A stretch of DNA of 64,000 bases from Cyanobacteria bacterium FACHB-471 (GCA_014695345.1 JACJOC010000065.1:124001-188000), one strand, 5' to 3'. Positions 36,860-48,243 are shown, numbered from the stretch's first letter. Program-made: numbers and translations. Notes: a model not told the origin generated them from the sequence alone.

Positions 36860-37385
36860 CAGAACGTTACGTTAGTCTTACTAGTCTTAACCGATTCAAA
36901 ACTTCTAATAATCTTGCTCTCAGGGATAGCATACTCTCACGCAGGTCAATTCAACAGTCTTCACTGACTGAGCCACGAAATCTGTACCGCTCTAGTACCG
37001 CTAAACCCCCGTGAAGCCTGGTCTGTTGCAGAATTGTTGTGAAGCTGTGCTCCATTCAGTAATCTCAACTTTTGGCAATGTTCTAGCATAGGTTTAACTA
37101 CACCTTGTAGTTCCAGTCGCTTGAGCACCAACTCTTCTCTCCTTGAGTTTTCTACAGTCCGATTCCCAAGCCTTGAATAGAGGTTTTGCTTTGCTATCTA
37201 GTCTGATCTTATCGATCACGCTTCAGAATCTTGGAGAATGCAATTGAGAATGCAATTTTTGTAAACTCAGCAGATTAACTCCAGTCGATCAACTTCGTTG
37301 ACTATTTCGTAGACTAACTTGCGATCGCCCACAAATCTTTCCTTGACCATTCTTCCTCTGATAAACAGTTGGCTTAGATAATAAT
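36860..37385. other. Divergent intergenic region, 526 bp
   Basis: An AT-rich region between the DUF1574 gene and the 68-aa gene. No reading frame, RNA gene or clear repeat is seen. It must hold two divergent promoters. Confidence 0.35.
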
Positions 37386-37592
37386 ATGTTGAACCTTAAA
37401 ATTTCTTCAGAACTTTTGCTTGGGTTAGCTACAGCACCTTTACTAGTCGGTCTATTAGCAGGTAAAGCACTGGCTGAGTTGATGCAAGATCTAGGACAGG
37501 CAAGCGAAGAGGTGTTTCGGGGCGATCGATTGCCTGTGCTTGACTTTTCTACTACTGCAGATAAATCTGACGTAGATGTAACAGAAGTCTAA
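37386..37592 (+). CDS. Small single-helix membrane protein
   Basis: A 68-aa protein with a hydrophobic stretch at about residues 9-30 (LLLGLATAPLLVGLLAGKAL) followed by 'ELMQDLGQASEEVFRGDRLPVLDF'. The second part looks like a conserved cyanobacterial sequence, in my memory of similar proteins. The helix could be an uncleaved anchor. Function unknown. It lies upstream of ppc but with a 222-bp gap. Confidence 0.6.
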   Translation: MLNLKISSELLLGLATAPLLVGLLAGKALAELMQDLGQASEEVFRGDRLPVLDFSTTADKSDVDVTEV

Positions 37593-37814
37593 ATCTGCGA
37601 TCGGTCAGTATTGACACAGTTGGGATTGCCAAGCCTGAAGAATCTGCTATCAGGCTTGGATTAGCTTTTGATGCAACAAGCTGTTGAGTTCAATCCTCCG
37701 AATTCAGGATTAACTTATTTCGGAAAATGGCGTATACCGTTTCTTATGCTGAAAAACTAGAATTTATCCCGCTAAAACCCATAGAATTATCGAGTATTCT
37801 TGCCAGGACAGACT

Positions 37815-40800
37815 ATGAGTTCAACACTCCACTCATCTGATGATGCTTTTAGTTCCGGCACAGCAACAGAATCAAAGGCAGAACAGCCCGTTGCGCTGAC
37901 CTCTACTTCAGATCTGTTTCTACGTCATCGCCTCAAGGTCGTAGAAGATTTGTGGGAGGCTGTTCTCTTGCAAGAATGCGGTCAGCAGCTTGTCGATCTG
38001 CTGCGCCAGCTGCGGGACATGTGCTCCCCCGAAGGACAAGCTCCCAAGTCCGTCGAATCTGAAGCTTTAAAGGTCGTCGAAAAGCTTGATTTGAATGAAG
38101 CAATTCGGGCTGCTCGGGCCTTTGCGCTCTACTTTCAGTTAATCAACATCGTTGAGCAACACTATGAGCAGCGCGGACAGCAACAGCAATATCGAGCCGC
38201 TTATGAAAATGCCAATGGCGCTAGAGAGACGATTCCGGGTTTTGCTGCCGAATCCTCTCTTTTGCCACAAGCCGATGAAACGAAAAGTGGTGGACCCCAG
38301 GCAGACCTGTTAGAGAAGAGCCTGCAAGAAATTTCCTCACGGCGAGAATCTGCCAGTCTCCAGGGGCTATTCCCAAAACTGCGGCAGCTCAATGTGCCGC
38401 CTCAGCAGATCCAGCGGCTGATCGACAATTTAGATATTCGGCTCGTTTTCACGGCTCACCCGACCGAAATTGTGCGTCATACCATTCGCGACAAACAGCG
38501 ACGCATTGCTAAAATTTTGCGGCAGCTTGACCAGGCAGAAGAGGGTCTACAGGCATTTGGGGTAGCGTCTTCATGGGAAGCGATGACCCTACGTGAACAG
38601 TTGACCGAGGAAATTCGCCTGTGGTGGCGCACGGATGAGTTGCACCAGTTTAAGCCGACGGTCCTGGATGAAGTAGACTACACGCTGCACTATTTCCAGG
38701 AAGTGCTGTTTGATGCGATTCCCCAACTCTATCGGCGGTTTCGCCATGCGCTGCACACTACTTTTCCACGGTTACGGCCGCCTAGCTATAACTTCTGCAA
38801 GTTTGGCTCCTGGGTTGGCTCTGACCGAGATGGAAATCCTTCTGTCACTCCACAAATCACCTGGAAGACAGCTTGCTATCAGCGCAATCTGGTACTGGAG
38901 AAGTATGTTCAGTCGATCAAGCAACTGACGAATTTGTTGAGTCTGTCCCTGCACTGGAGTGATGTTTTGCCAGATCTGCTGGAGTCGCTGGAGCAAGACC
39001 AGATGCAGATGCCAGAGGTGTACGATGAGCTGGCAATTCGCTATCGGCAGGAACCCTATCGGCTAAAGCTGGCTTACATTCAAAAACGCCTAGAGAATAC
39101 GCGCGATCGCAGCCTTCAGCTTTATAAAGGCGACTGTTTCCAGGATGAAATTCCAGAAATCAACCCGGCTGCAATTTACCGCTTTGGTACAGATTTTCTG
39201 GCAGAACTGCGGCTGATCCAGCGCAACCTGGAGGAGACGGGGCTAAGTTGCAAGGATCTGGAAAATCTGATCTGTCAGGTGGAAATTTACGGTTTCAACC
39301 TGGCTTATCTAGATATTCGTCAGGAAAGCTCACGCCACTCGGATGCGTTGGATGAAATCGGCAACTATCTACAGATTTTGCCTCGCGCTTACAACGAGTT
39401 GTCGGAGGAGGAGCGATCGCTCTGGCTAGCGACCGAACTGCAAACCCGTCGGCCCCTCATTCCAACGGAACTGCCCTTTTCTGAAAAGACTTGCGAAACG
39501 ATTAAAACCTTCCGCATGGTGCGAAAGCTGCATCAAGAGTTTGGAGCAGAAATTTGCCAAACTTACGTCATCAGCATGAGCCACAACGTTAGCGACCTGC
39601 TGGAAGTGCTGCTGCTTGCTAAAGAAGCTGGACTTTACGATCCCTCAACCGGATCGGGTAGTCTTCAGGTCGTGCCGCTATTTGAGACAGTTGAAGACTT
39701 GCAGCGAGCCCCAGGTGTAATGCAACATCTGTTTGAGTTGCCGCTCTACCGATCCTATCTGTCGGGGGGCTACAAGCAGAATGAAGAAGGAGAAGAAAGC
39801 TCAGCTCCGGCAACCCAGCCGCTGTCGCTGCAAGAAGTGATGTTGGGCTACTCTGACAGCAACAAGGATTCTGGTTTTCTTAGCAGCAACTGGGAAATTC
39901 ACAAGGCGCAGCAAGCATTACAGCGAGTGGCTGAGCGTTATGACATCTCCTTACGCATCTTTCATGGACGGGGCGGTTCTGTAGGTCGGGGTGGCGGTCC
40001 AGCCTATGAAGCGATTTTGGCGCAGCCCGGACGCAGTATTGATGGGCGAATCAAGATCACTGAGCAAGGCGAAGTGCTGGCCTCTAAGTACAATCTTCCA
40101 GAACTGGCGCTGTATAACCTGGAAACGATCGCCACTGCGGTGATTCAGGCTAGCGTGCTGCGAAACGGCTTTGATGATATTCAGCCCTGGCACGAAATTA
40201 TGGAAGAAATCGCGGCGCGATCGCGTTCTCACTACCGCAATTTAATCTACGAACAGCCCGATTTTATTGACTTCTTTCATCAGGTCACCCCGATCGAAGA
40301 AATTAGCCAACTGCAAATCAGTTCTCGCCCGGCAAGGCGTGGCGGCAAAAAGGATTTGTCTAGCCTACGGGCAATCCCCTGGGTATTTAGCTGGACGCAG
40401 ACTCGCTTTTTGCTGCCTTCCTGGTACGGCGTAGGCACGGCAATTCAGTCCTTTTTAGCAGAAGAACCTGAGGAAAACCTGAAGCTATTGCGCTACTTCT
40501 ACTACAAGTGGCCCTTCTTCAAAATGGTGATCTCTAAGTGTGAGATGACCCTCTCTAAGGTGGATTTGCAAATCGCCAGTCACTATGTGCGAGAGTTGAC
40601 TCATCCTGAAGATCGCGATCGCTTCCAACAGGTGTTTGAGCAAATCGCTACTGAGTTTCACCTCACCCGCGATTTGGTTCTGACTATCACCGGACATAAG
40701 CGTCTGCTAGATGGCGACCCTGAGCTTCAGCGATCGGTCCAGCTTCGCAATGGCACCATCGTACCGTTAGGCTTCCTGCAAGTCTCTCTGCTCAAGCGTC

Positions 40801-40925
40801 TGCGGCAGCACAAAACCCATGCAGCTTCCGGTGTGATTCGCTCTCGCTATAGTCGGGGCGAACTGCTGCGCGGCGCACTACTCACCATCAACGGGATTGC
40901 CGCTGGCATGAGAAACACAGGCTGA
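37815..40925 (+). CDS. ppc: Phosphoenolpyruvate carboxylase
   Basis: PEPC fixes bicarbonate onto PEP to give oxaloacetate, the main anaplerotic step in cyanobacteria. The 1036-aa length is normal for cyanobacterial enzymes. Catalytic His215 is in [12 protein letters not shown], and the glycine-rich loop [12 protein letters not shown] and '[10 protein letters not shown]' are present. The C-terminus ends MRNTG, as often in cyanobacteria instead of QNTG. The chosen ATG gives [10 protein letters not shown]; a TTG five codons earlier is possible. Monocistronic. Confidence 0.96.
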   Translation: MSSTLHSSDDAFSSGTATESKAEQPVALTSTSDLFLRHRLKVVEDLWEAVLLQECGQQLVDLLRQLRDMCSPEGQAPKSVESEALKVVEKLDLNEAIRAARAFALYFQLINIVEQHYEQRGQQQQYRAAYENANGARETIPGFAAESSLLPQADETKSGGPQADLLEKSLQEISSRRESASLQGLFPKLRQLNVPPQQIQRLIDNLDIRLVFTAHPTEIVRHTIRDKQRRIAKILRQLDQAEEGLQAFGVASSWEAMTLREQLTEEIRLWWRTDELHQFKPTVLDEVDYTLHYFQEVLFDAIPQLYRRFRHALHTTFPRLRPPSYNFCKFGSWVGSDRDGNPSVTPQITWKTACYQRNLVLEKYVQSIKQLTNLLSLSLHWSDVLPDLLESLEQDQMQMPEVYDELAIRYRQEPYRLKLAYIQKRLENTRDRSLQLYKGDCFQDEIPEINPAAIYRFGTDFLAELRLIQRNLEETGLSCKDLENLICQVEIYGFNLAYLDIRQESSRHSDALDEIGNYLQILPRAYNELSEEERSLWLATELQTRRPLIPTELPFSEKTCETIKTFRMVRKLHQEFGAEICQTYVISMSHNVSDLLEVLLLAKEAGLYDPSTGSGSLQVVPLFETVEDLQRAPGVMQHLFELPLYRSYLSGGYKQNEEGEESSAPATQPLSLQEVMLGYSDSNKDSGFLSSNWEIHKAQQALQRVAERYDISLRIFHGRGGSVGRGGGPAYEAILAQPGRSIDGRIKITEQGEVLASKYNLPELALYNLETIATAVIQASVLRNGFDDIQPWHEIMEEIAARSRSHYRNLIYEQPDFIDFFHQVTPIEEISQLQISSRPARRGGKKDLSSLRAIPWVFSWTQTRFLLPSWYGVGTAIQSFLAEEPEENLKLLRYFYYKWPFFKMVISKCEMTLSKVDLQIASHYVRELTHPEDRDRFQQVFEQIATEFHLTRDLVLTITGHKRLLDGDPELQRSVQLRNGTIVPLGFLQVSLLKRLRQHKTHAASGVIRSRYSRGELLRGALLTINGIAAGMRNTG

Positions 40926-41045
40926 TTCAGATAAACGCAAAATGGATGTGTGCTATGTCAGTCGTGCATCGCACGGCTGATATGGCGATGAGATAGCTTA
41001 AGATAGAACCGCTAAAATCAATCCAGCGTCATCAGGAGAGAAAAG

Positions 41046-41705
41046 GTGCCCCTGCCCACTCAGCGAACCTTGATCTGTACCTTTGTGGCTTTGGCATCGG
41101 GAGCATTTGGCTTTTTGATCGGTGGACAGATGAGTGTCAACGCTCAGACCCAGCGCTGTCATACTCAACCCTGGGGCTTGCGAAACATCTGTGAAGCCTG
41201 GGTCACTCCCGGAGCCGCGTGGCAGGGCAGCTTTACCGGGCTCTGGACGGGTATGGTTTTAGGTGGCTTTGCAGGTGGGTTGGCAACTCGCAAGCCGCAA
41301 CAAGAAGCGCCTATGGATGCTGCAAATCCTTCTGTCCAGGCTAATGAATCTGCTTTGCAGGCTAATGAACCTGACACGACAACTTTGGGAAACACAGGTG
41401 TAGAAGTTCCGCTTTCCTCAGATCTGAAGCTGACTCAAATGCAAAGAGAGGTGCTTCAGTGCCTTCTGATTCTGCTGGCAGCAACTTCCGATCACCAAAA
41501 CCTTCCAAAACTGCCGTCTAGTAGCTCCGCTCACGCGCAGATCCTTTCCCCCGAACTGCAGGAATGGGCTAAAGTGACGGCGCGATCGCATCCCCTAGCA
41601 ACTCAAAACATCACACTGGCTCAGGCAAAACAGCTTTTGGTCGAACTGGGCTTCTCAGAGAGGGCGATCGAGCAGGCGTGGCGAATTGTGCAGGTGGGAA
41701 GTTGA
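41046..41705 (+). CDS. Hypothetical membrane protein
   Basis: A 219-aa protein with a GTG start preceded by a good AGGAG at 41034. It has two likely helices (residues about 8-28 and 60-80, the latter Gly-rich: GLWTGMVLGGFAGGLA), with a short loop holding two Cys residues between them. The C-terminal half is soluble, with 'SPELQEWAKVTARSHPLATQ' and a helix-turn pattern that could be a small domain. No family recognised. It is close to ppc on the same strand. Confidence 0.65.
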   Translation: MPLPTQRTLICTFVALASGAFGFLIGGQMSVNAQTQRCHTQPWGLRNICEAWVTPGAAWQGSFTGLWTGMVLGGFAGGLATRKPQQEAPMDAANPSVQANESALQANEPDTTTLGNTGVEVPLSSDLKLTQMQREVLQCLLILLAATSDHQNLPKLPSSSSAHAQILSPELQEWAKVTARSHPLATQNITLAQAKQLLVELGFSERAIEQAWRIVQVGS

Positions 41706-41847
41706 GGGTAAAGACTGATTAATCTGAATCCTTTGTTTAAGTATGCACTTTTGGAGGAAGTCTCTAGAGAATGTCATCATTGAGATGAATTGATATAAGT
41801 TAAGAACGCAATTTTGCGATCGCCCCACCTTATTTCTTTGCCATACT

Positions 41848-44514
41848 GTGCCGGAACTTGAGCCAGTGAATCTTCAAAACTCTGTTGAACTTGATCTAGA
41901 AACATTATTTCCGTTTGAGCTGGATGACTTTCAGAAGCAAGCGATCGTCGCCCTAAACGAGGGGCGATCGGTTGTTGTGTGTGCGCCTACGGGTTCTGGG
42001 AAAACGTTAATTGGTGAGTATGCAATTCATCGGGCGCTAGAGCAGGGTAAGCGAGTGTTTTACACTACGCCACTCAAAGCCTTGTCAAATCAGAAATTGC
42101 GAGACTTTCGCGATCGCTTTGGTGCGGAACAAGTCGGGCTGCTGACTGGAGATGTCTCCGTCAACCGGGATGCCCCCATTGTGGTGATGACCACTGAAAT
42201 TTTCCGCAACATGCTTTACGGCACGCCAATTGGTGAAGTTGGCGTTTCCCTCACCCATGTAGAAGCAGTGGTGCTGGACGAGTGCCACTACATGAACGAC
42301 CGCCAACGCGGGACGGTCTGGGAAGAATCTGTGATTTACTGCCCACCTGAAGTTCAGCTTGTGGCTCTGTCTGCTACTGTTGCCAACAGCGATCAGCTTA
42401 CCGATTGGATTGATCGCGTTCATGGGCCAACCGAGCTAATTTATTCCGACTTTCGCCCAGTTCCGTTGCAGTTTCACTTCTGCAACCCCAAAGGGCTGTT
42501 TCCGCTGCTCAACCGCAACCAGAAGAGCATCAACCCCAACCTCAAGCGCAAAGGCAAACAGCGGGGACGGCAGGATACCCCCAGTCTGGCGTATGTCGTT
42601 AGCCAGCTTCAGCAGCGAGATATGCTGCCTGCCATTTACTTTATCTTTAGCCGCAAGGGATGTGATGCTGCCGTCAACGAGCTACAGCAGATGTCGCTGG
42701 TAAATGAGGCAGAGCAACAAGCGCTCAAAACCCAAATTGATAATTTCCTGCACCGCAACCCAGAAGCCGCTCGTAGTGGGCAAATCGAGCCGTTATATCG
42801 AGGAATCGCAGCTCACCACGCCGGAATTTTGCCTGCTTGGAAAGGTTTAGTTGAGGAACTGTTTCAGCAAGGGCTAATCAAGGTTGTGTTTGCCACCGAG
42901 ACATTGGCTGCTGGGATTAATATGCCTGCCCGCACCACAGTCATTTCCAGCCTGTCAAAGCGCACTGATCGCGGTCATCGTCTGCTCAACGCTTCTGAGT
43001 TTCTGCAAATGGCAGGACGGGCAGGACGACGCGGCATGGATGAACTGGGTCATGTGGTAACGGTGCAAACCCGCTTTGAGGGTGCATCTGAAGCGGCTTA
43101 TTTAGCGACATCTGGGGCAGACCCGCTGATCAGCCAGTTTACGCCCAGCTATGGCATGGTGCTAAACCTGTTGCAAACACACAGCTTGGAAGAGGCAAAA
43201 GACCTGATTGAGCGCAGTTTTGGGCAATACTTGGCAACACTGCACTTGAAGCCCCAACAGCAGGCGATCGCTGACCTTTTCGCTGAGCTAGAACACCATC
43301 AGGCTCAGCTAGCCGCCTTTGATAGCACTCTGCTTGCCAACTACGAAAAACTTCAGGAACGGCTAAAAGAAGAACGCCGTTTGCTCAAAATTTTGCAGCA
43401 GCAGGCGCAGGAAGTGCAGGCAAGTGAACTTGGCACAGCGCTATCCTTTGCGATCGCCGGAACGGTTCTCAGCCTCAAGGGAAAACACGTCCCCGTGTCG
43501 TCTCCCTTGCCTGCGGTGCTAGTCACCAAAGTGCCTGGGGCAGGTCAGTTTCCCTACCTGGTTTGCCTGGGTAAAGACAATCGCTGGTATGTGGTTACGG
43601 TTGCTGATGTGGTCGGGCTGCACGGTGAATTTCCCCGATTGGTAGGGGTAGATCAACTCAACCCACCCGCCGAAATGCCACCTAAACCGGGACAAAGCCG
43701 CAGTGGTAGTGAAGAGACGGAGGCGATCGCCACTAAAATTCCCCAACCCCCGTCAGCGCTTGACGTTGCCCCCGAAATTCAGGCACAGCTAGAACGAGTT
43801 CAAATGGTTGAGGCTCAGATCCAAAGCCATCCAGCGCAGGAATGGGGCAACCCAACGGCACTGCTCAAGCGACAGCACCGAATTGAGCGAATACAGGATG
43901 AAATTGGCGATCGCCAGGGCAAACTCGGCAAACAATCCCAGCGCTACTGGCAAGAATTTCTGAGCTTGCTAGAAATTTTGCGGCACTTTGGCTGTGTCGA
44001 AGAAGTTACCCCCACTGCGATGGGGCAGGTTGCCGCTGCTATTCGGGGAGACAACGAACTGTGGCTGGGGCTTGCTCTAGCATCCGGCGAACTCGACGAC
44101 TTAGACCCTCACCATCTGGCCACTGCCTGTGCTGCCTTAGTCACAGAGGTATCGCGTCCTGACAATTGGATTCGCTATGATCTCTCGCCAACCGTTGAAG
44201 AAGCACTCAGCGGACTGCGAGGCATTCGTCGTCAGCTTTTTCAGCTTCAGCGACGCTATCAGATTGCGCTACCCGTCTGGCTAGAGTTGGAATGGATTGC
44301 TTTGGTTGAGCAGTGGGCATTAGGTGTAGAGTGGGCAGAGCTTTGCACCAACACGAGTCTGGACGAAGGCGACATCGTTCGAATTTTCCGCCGTACCCTC
44401 GATTTTCTTTCCCAAATCCCTCACGTTCCCCACCTTCCCAGTGCGCTGAGAGCCAACGCTAACCGAGCGATTCAGCTAATCGATCGATTCCCTGTGAATG
44501 AGGGAATTGAGTAA
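41848..44514 (+). CDS. Ski2/Mtr4-like DExH-box RNA helicase
   Basis: An 888-aa superfamily 2 helicase. Motif I (APTGSGKT) has Lys52, motif II is DECH (Asp144-His147), and motif VI is 'QMAGRAGRRGMDELGH' near 390. The C-terminal quarter is a DSHCT-like helical domain (IRGDNELWLGLALASGEL). Relatives are eukaryotic exosome cofactors and the plastid ISE2 helicase, so RNA decay or maturation is likely. It starts at GTG; an AT-rich leader precedes it. Confidence 0.93.
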   Translation: MPELEPVNLQNSVELDLETLFPFELDDFQKQAIVALNEGRSVVVCAPTGSGKTLIGEYAIHRALEQGKRVFYTTPLKALSNQKLRDFRDRFGAEQVGLLTGDVSVNRDAPIVVMTTEIFRNMLYGTPIGEVGVSLTHVEAVVLDECHYMNDRQRGTVWEESVIYCPPEVQLVALSATVANSDQLTDWIDRVHGPTELIYSDFRPVPLQFHFCNPKGLFPLLNRNQKSINPNLKRKGKQRGRQDTPSLAYVVSQLQQRDMLPAIYFIFSRKGCDAAVNELQQMSLVNEAEQQALKTQIDNFLHRNPEAARSGQIEPLYRGIAAHHAGILPAWKGLVEELFQQGLIKVVFATETLAAGINMPARTTVISSLSKRTDRGHRLLNASEFLQMAGRAGRRGMDELGHVVTVQTRFEGASEAAYLATSGADPLISQFTPSYGMVLNLLQTHSLEEAKDLIERSFGQYLATLHLKPQQQAIADLFAELEHHQAQLAAFDSTLLANYEKLQERLKEERRLLKILQQQAQEVQASELGTALSFAIAGTVLSLKGKHVPVSSPLPAVLVTKVPGAGQFPYLVCLGKDNRWYVVTVADVVGLHGEFPRLVGVDQLNPPAEMPPKPGQSRSGSEETEAIATKIPQPPSALDVAPEIQAQLERVQMVEAQIQSHPAQEWGNPTALLKRQHRIERIQDEIGDRQGKLGKQSQRYWQEFLSLLEILRHFGCVEEVTPTAMGQVAAAIRGDNELWLGLALASGELDDLDPHHLATACAALVTEVSRPDNWIRYDLSPTVEEALSGLRGIRRQLFQLQRRYQIALPVWLELEWIALVEQWALGVEWAELCTNTSLDEGDIVRIFRRTLDFLSQIPHVPHLPSALRANANRAIQLIDRFPVNEGIE

Positions 44515-45264
44515 GTTTGTGGTGATGCCGGATGACGAGGCTTTGCTTTGTACCCCTAGTCGCAAAGCTTTGCTCCATTCCTCTTGCTTAAGGCAGAACT
44601 AATTCCTTCATAGGATTTTTTAATTGCCTAAGCTACAAATTCTTTGCTGTGTGCTGCGCTCAGCAAGGTACACAGCAAAAAACTAAACCTGCTCAAGCGC
44701 AAAGCGCGGTAGGTGAAGATTACTCTAAGTGAAGATTATATGTAACGACAGGTTGCAGGGTTTTCAGCACAAAGCGGAAACGGTAGGATAAGTGACGACA
44801 AGCTCAAGGCTGATTTACTCTGCTGCAATGGGAACAATCAAAAGAATTATTCACTTTGCTGCAATCAAGCGCTTAGATTCCTGATAAAACTTTCTACCCC
44901 AGTAAAATCTTGTATCAGGCACATATCCAACTATGACTTTCCTGAAATAACTTCTCCACCACCAAGCTACTCACGAACTTCACGGATTGTGGCTAGCTTT
45001 GTATGGACTAGTTCATCATCTAGTATTTTTGGCGGATAGACCGGTTGCCTAAATATGAGATCATCCTTTAAGCAACTTCATATTTGGTTCAATCAGTTAA
45101 CTGAAGCCTAAGACCCTATTCGTGCCCTGCAGATCACCATCCAAAAACTCAATCATTCAAAAGCCCAATTGAGTTTTAGATGGATTTCGAGCGCAGGAAG
45201 CCAGCGAATTTAGCCATGCTTCTGCAAGGTGTTGACCGCATTTGGACGTGAGGAGTAAGTTTCA
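44515..45264. other. Long intergenic region, 750 bp
   Basis: No reading frame of interest is present. It contains a hairpin (44643-44679), a direct repeat GTGAAGATTA (44713 and 44729, 16 bp apart), and 'AATTGAGTTTT'-type AT-rich stretches. It could hold a small RNA, but I see no family signature. The last part should be the promoter and leader of the GHL10 gene. Confidence 0.35.
44643..44679 (+). terminator. Hairpin downstream of the helicase gene
   Basis: A 10-bp perfect stem (44643-44652 with 44670-44679) with a paired inner loop. It sits about 130 bp after the helicase stop and no T-run follows, so its role as a terminator is uncertain. Confidence 0.4.
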
Positions 45265-48150
45265 TTGATTCATCGCTTTAGTCAGCCGCTCCGTCAAACC
45301 CAAGCGCGGCGCAACCATCGTACTGCCAGATGGAAGAGAGTTTTAGCCGGAACCTTATCTGGAACTCTGTTATACGCTCCCACTCTGTTGTTGAGCGTTC
45401 AGGCTGGGACGGCACCCAGTTCTCGTGTAGCACAGGCACGGCGGTCGCAGCCCCTCACGCTGGGCGTTGTTCGCAGTCAAGACAATGCATCCCAGTGGAA
45501 TCAAGTGACAACTCGGCTGCAAGCCGCAGAACTGCCCTATCAGGTGATCGATTTGCAGCAGGTGCAACGAGCTGCTGACCTGGAAGGCTTTACGGTAATT
45601 TTCTTGCCAAACGTGCAGACGATTACGTCGGCGCAGCTTTTGGCCTTAGAGTCCTGGATGAATCGGGGCGGCAGGCTGATCGTCAGCGGTCCGGTGGGTA
45701 GCTCTTCGTCTTATGGGGTACAGCAGGCATTGCGATCGCTCCTGGGAGCCTACTGGGGCTTTCAGCTTGAGCAGCCTGCTGCGCTGGAGCCAACTTCTGA
45801 CGCAAACCAGGCATGGGTGAATGAAGCGGAAACATCAAGCTCTGTCCTGGGAGCAGCCGTTATTCCCGATGGGTTGTCGAGTCAGACGGTCGCCACCTGG
45901 AAGAATGTTGCGGGTAATGGTTGGTTTGAGCACTCCCAATCAACGGGCGGCAGAGATACAGTTCCAGCGGTGGTGATTACAGAGCGAACCACCTTTCTAG
46001 GCTGGCACTGGGGCGGGGATAGCTCCGGCTCAGTTGCGTTGGATAGCACCTGGTTGCGGGCGGCACTGGGTCGTCATGGCGATGTCGCCTCGATGTCGGC
46101 TGAAGCACTTCCTGCCCCATCAGCCGTTAATCAACCCGATCAGGCTAACTTTCCAGCCGAGTTTTCATCTCGCGCAGAGACTCCAGCTTCCCCTATCGCT
46201 GAGATGGCTCCCAACCCCACACGCCCAGGGCGATCGCCTTCTCCTAGTCCTGTCACTCCTAACTCTTTAGACCCGGCTGAGCAGGTTGCCCCCGCAGGTG
46301 TGCCGGTTGAAATGAGCGCTTTGCCGATTACGACGCTGGAGGCGATCGCCATGCGTCAGGAGCTAGAAAATCTGATTGGTCGATTTGAAAGCGCTTTGCT
46401 GTCAGCAAATTCAGCTAACAGCAGCGTCAGTCTGAGAGACGTTGATGCTGCTACGAATAGCGCTGGAAGTAATCCTGTGCTGACTGCCAGCGCCGACAGC
46501 ACTGTTCTTGCGGAGAGACTGTCTAGCAGCGGTGAATCGGTCAATGAAACGGTGCGTGAAGCGCAGCAAATTCTGGAAGAGTTTCCTCAGCTTGTTGCGG
46601 CACGAGACTATGCAACTGCACGACGGCAGTGGCTTCGAGCCAGAGAAATCTTGTGGGAAAACTTCCCCACCGATCGCCCCTCAGCACAGCCCGAAATTCG
46701 CGCTATGTGGCTTGACCGAGGCACGATTGTGCGAGCAGGTTCGCGACGTGGGCTAGAGCAAATCTTTGACCGCCTCGCTGCCGCTGGAATTAATACCGTC
46801 TTCTTTGAAACGGTGAATGCGGGCTATCCCATTTACCCCAGCGACGTTGCGCCTGAGCAAAACCCACTCACCCGTCATTGGGACCCTCTGGCAGAAGCGG
46901 TCGATCTGGCGCACGAACGCGACATTGAGCTACACGCTTGGGTATGGGCGTTTGCAGCAGGCAATCGTCCGCACAACACGTTACTCAACCAACCCGCAGA
47001 CTATCCCGGTCCAGTAATTTCAGCGCATCCCGATTGGGCAAATTATGACAACCGGGGCAGTATGTTTCCGCCGGGGCAGGGCAAACCCTTTTTAGATCCT
47101 GCTAACCCTGCGGTGCGGCGATATTTGCTGCGCCTGTATGATGAAATCGTGACGCGCTATGACGTGGATGGCTTGCAGCTTGACTACATTCGCTATCCCT
47201 TTCAAGACCCTAGCGCTGGTCGCAGCTATGGCTATGGACTGGCTGCTCGTCAGCAGTTTCAGCGGTTGACAGGGGTTGACCCAGTTGAGATCTCACCCAG
47301 CGATCGCCAGCTTTGGCAGCAGTGGACAGACTTTCGCACCGAGCAGATTAACTCATTTGTTGCAGATACCGCCCGCCAACTGAGGCAACGCAACCCTGAC
47401 CTGGTTTTATCGGCTGCCGTCTTTTCCATGTCAGAACATGAGCGGGTGCAAAAGATTCAGCAGAACTGGGAAGTTTGGGCGCGGCGCGGCGATGTTGATC
47501 TGATCGTGCCTATGAGTTACGCAATGGACACCAACCGTCTTCAGCGGCTAGCTGGCCCCTGGTTAGACACAGACGCAGATCTAGGTTCCATCCTGGTATT
47601 GCCAGCAATTCGCCTGCTTAATCTGCCTGAGTCAGCTGCGCTTGACCAGATTCAGGCCTTGCGTGACCTGCCCGCCGGGGGCTATTCCCTATTTGCGGTT
47701 GAGAATCTGAACGAGAATCTGCAAGGCATTTTCAGCCGGACTCAGGGCGAAACTGATACCCCCATTCCCTATCGTCAGCCGTTTGCCACAGCAGTAACCC
47801 GATATAACGCCTTGCAGCGGGAGTGGAGCTATTTACTAGAAAACGGGCAGCTTTGGATGCGCGACCAGCAGCTTGAGGAATGGCGCACCGAGGCAGAAGC
47901 TCTGGAACTAGCGCTGAATGAGCTAGCGGATCAGCCCTCCCGACAAAAGTTAGAACGGGCTAGGTTGCAGTTAAACAGCTTCCGTTCTAATTTCAATCGG
48001 TGGATGTATTTGCAGTCGCTAAACCACAGCTACCGGATTAGCACTTGGGAAAACCGACTAGCCGTTTTAGATACGTTGCTGAATTATGGGGAAAGGGTGG
48101 TGATTGAGCAAAGAAATTCCTCAACGACTCAGGCTACTTCAACTCCCTGA
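45265..48150 (+). CDS. Secreted GHL10-type (DUF187) glycoside hydrolase-like protein
   Basis: A 961-aa exported protein. A hydrophobic segment at about residues 26-48 (VLAGTLSGTLLYAPTLLLSV) acts as signal. Residues about 60-270 form a GATase-like domain (RLIVSGPVGSSSSYG). A Ser/Pro linker follows, then the GHL10 TIM barrel at about 475-800: EIRAMWLDRGTIVRAGS, 'DGLQLDYIRYPFQDP', 'LIVPMSYAMDTN'. The C-terminus is helical. Family members are thought to act on glycans at the envelope. TTG start with AGGAG at 45251. Confidence 0.85.
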   Translation: MIHRFSQPLRQTQARRNHRTARWKRVLAGTLSGTLLYAPTLLLSVQAGTAPSSRVAQARRSQPLTLGVVRSQDNASQWNQVTTRLQAAELPYQVIDLQQVQRAADLEGFTVIFLPNVQTITSAQLLALESWMNRGGRLIVSGPVGSSSSYGVQQALRSLLGAYWGFQLEQPAALEPTSDANQAWVNEAETSSSVLGAAVIPDGLSSQTVATWKNVAGNGWFEHSQSTGGRDTVPAVVITERTTFLGWHWGGDSSGSVALDSTWLRAALGRHGDVASMSAEALPAPSAVNQPDQANFPAEFSSRAETPASPIAEMAPNPTRPGRSPSPSPVTPNSLDPAEQVAPAGVPVEMSALPITTLEAIAMRQELENLIGRFESALLSANSANSSVSLRDVDAATNSAGSNPVLTASADSTVLAERLSSSGESVNETVREAQQILEEFPQLVAARDYATARRQWLRAREILWENFPTDRPSAQPEIRAMWLDRGTIVRAGSRRGLEQIFDRLAAAGINTVFFETVNAGYPIYPSDVAPEQNPLTRHWDPLAEAVDLAHERDIELHAWVWAFAAGNRPHNTLLNQPADYPGPVISAHPDWANYDNRGSMFPPGQGKPFLDPANPAVRRYLLRLYDEIVTRYDVDGLQLDYIRYPFQDPSAGRSYGYGLAARQQFQRLTGVDPVEISPSDRQLWQQWTDFRTEQINSFVADTARQLRQRNPDLVLSAAVFSMSEHERVQKIQQNWEVWARRGDVDLIVPMSYAMDTNRLQRLAGPWLDTDADLGSILVLPAIRLLNLPESAALDQIQALRDLPAGGYSLFAVENLNENLQGIFSRTQGETDTPIPYRQPFATAVTRYNALQREWSYLLENGQLWMRDQQLEEWRTEAEALELALNELADQPSRQKLERARLQLNSFRSNFNRWMYLQSLNHSYRISTWENRLAVLDTLLNYGERVVIEQRNSSTTQATSTP

Positions 48151-48158
48151 ACTAAAAA

Positions 48159-48187
48159 GAAGGAGGAAGGCAAAGCTTTCCTCCTTC
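48159..48187 (+). terminator. First hairpin after the GHL10 gene
   Basis: A 10-bp stem (48159-48168 with 48178-48187), 9 bp after the stop codon. It is directly followed by a second, larger hairpin. Confidence 0.6.
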
Positions 48188-48192
48188 CCTTT

Positions 48193-48243
48193 AAAGAATT
48201 AGGGATGCACCCCCGCGTCGCGGGGGTGCATCCCTAATTCTTT
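48193..48243. terminator. Perfect 51-bp palindrome with 1-nt loop
   Basis: Two 25-bp arms pair perfectly around T218 (position 48218), with TTTT at the right edge. It lies between the convergent GHL10 and amt-linked genes and may end both. Confidence 0.7.
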
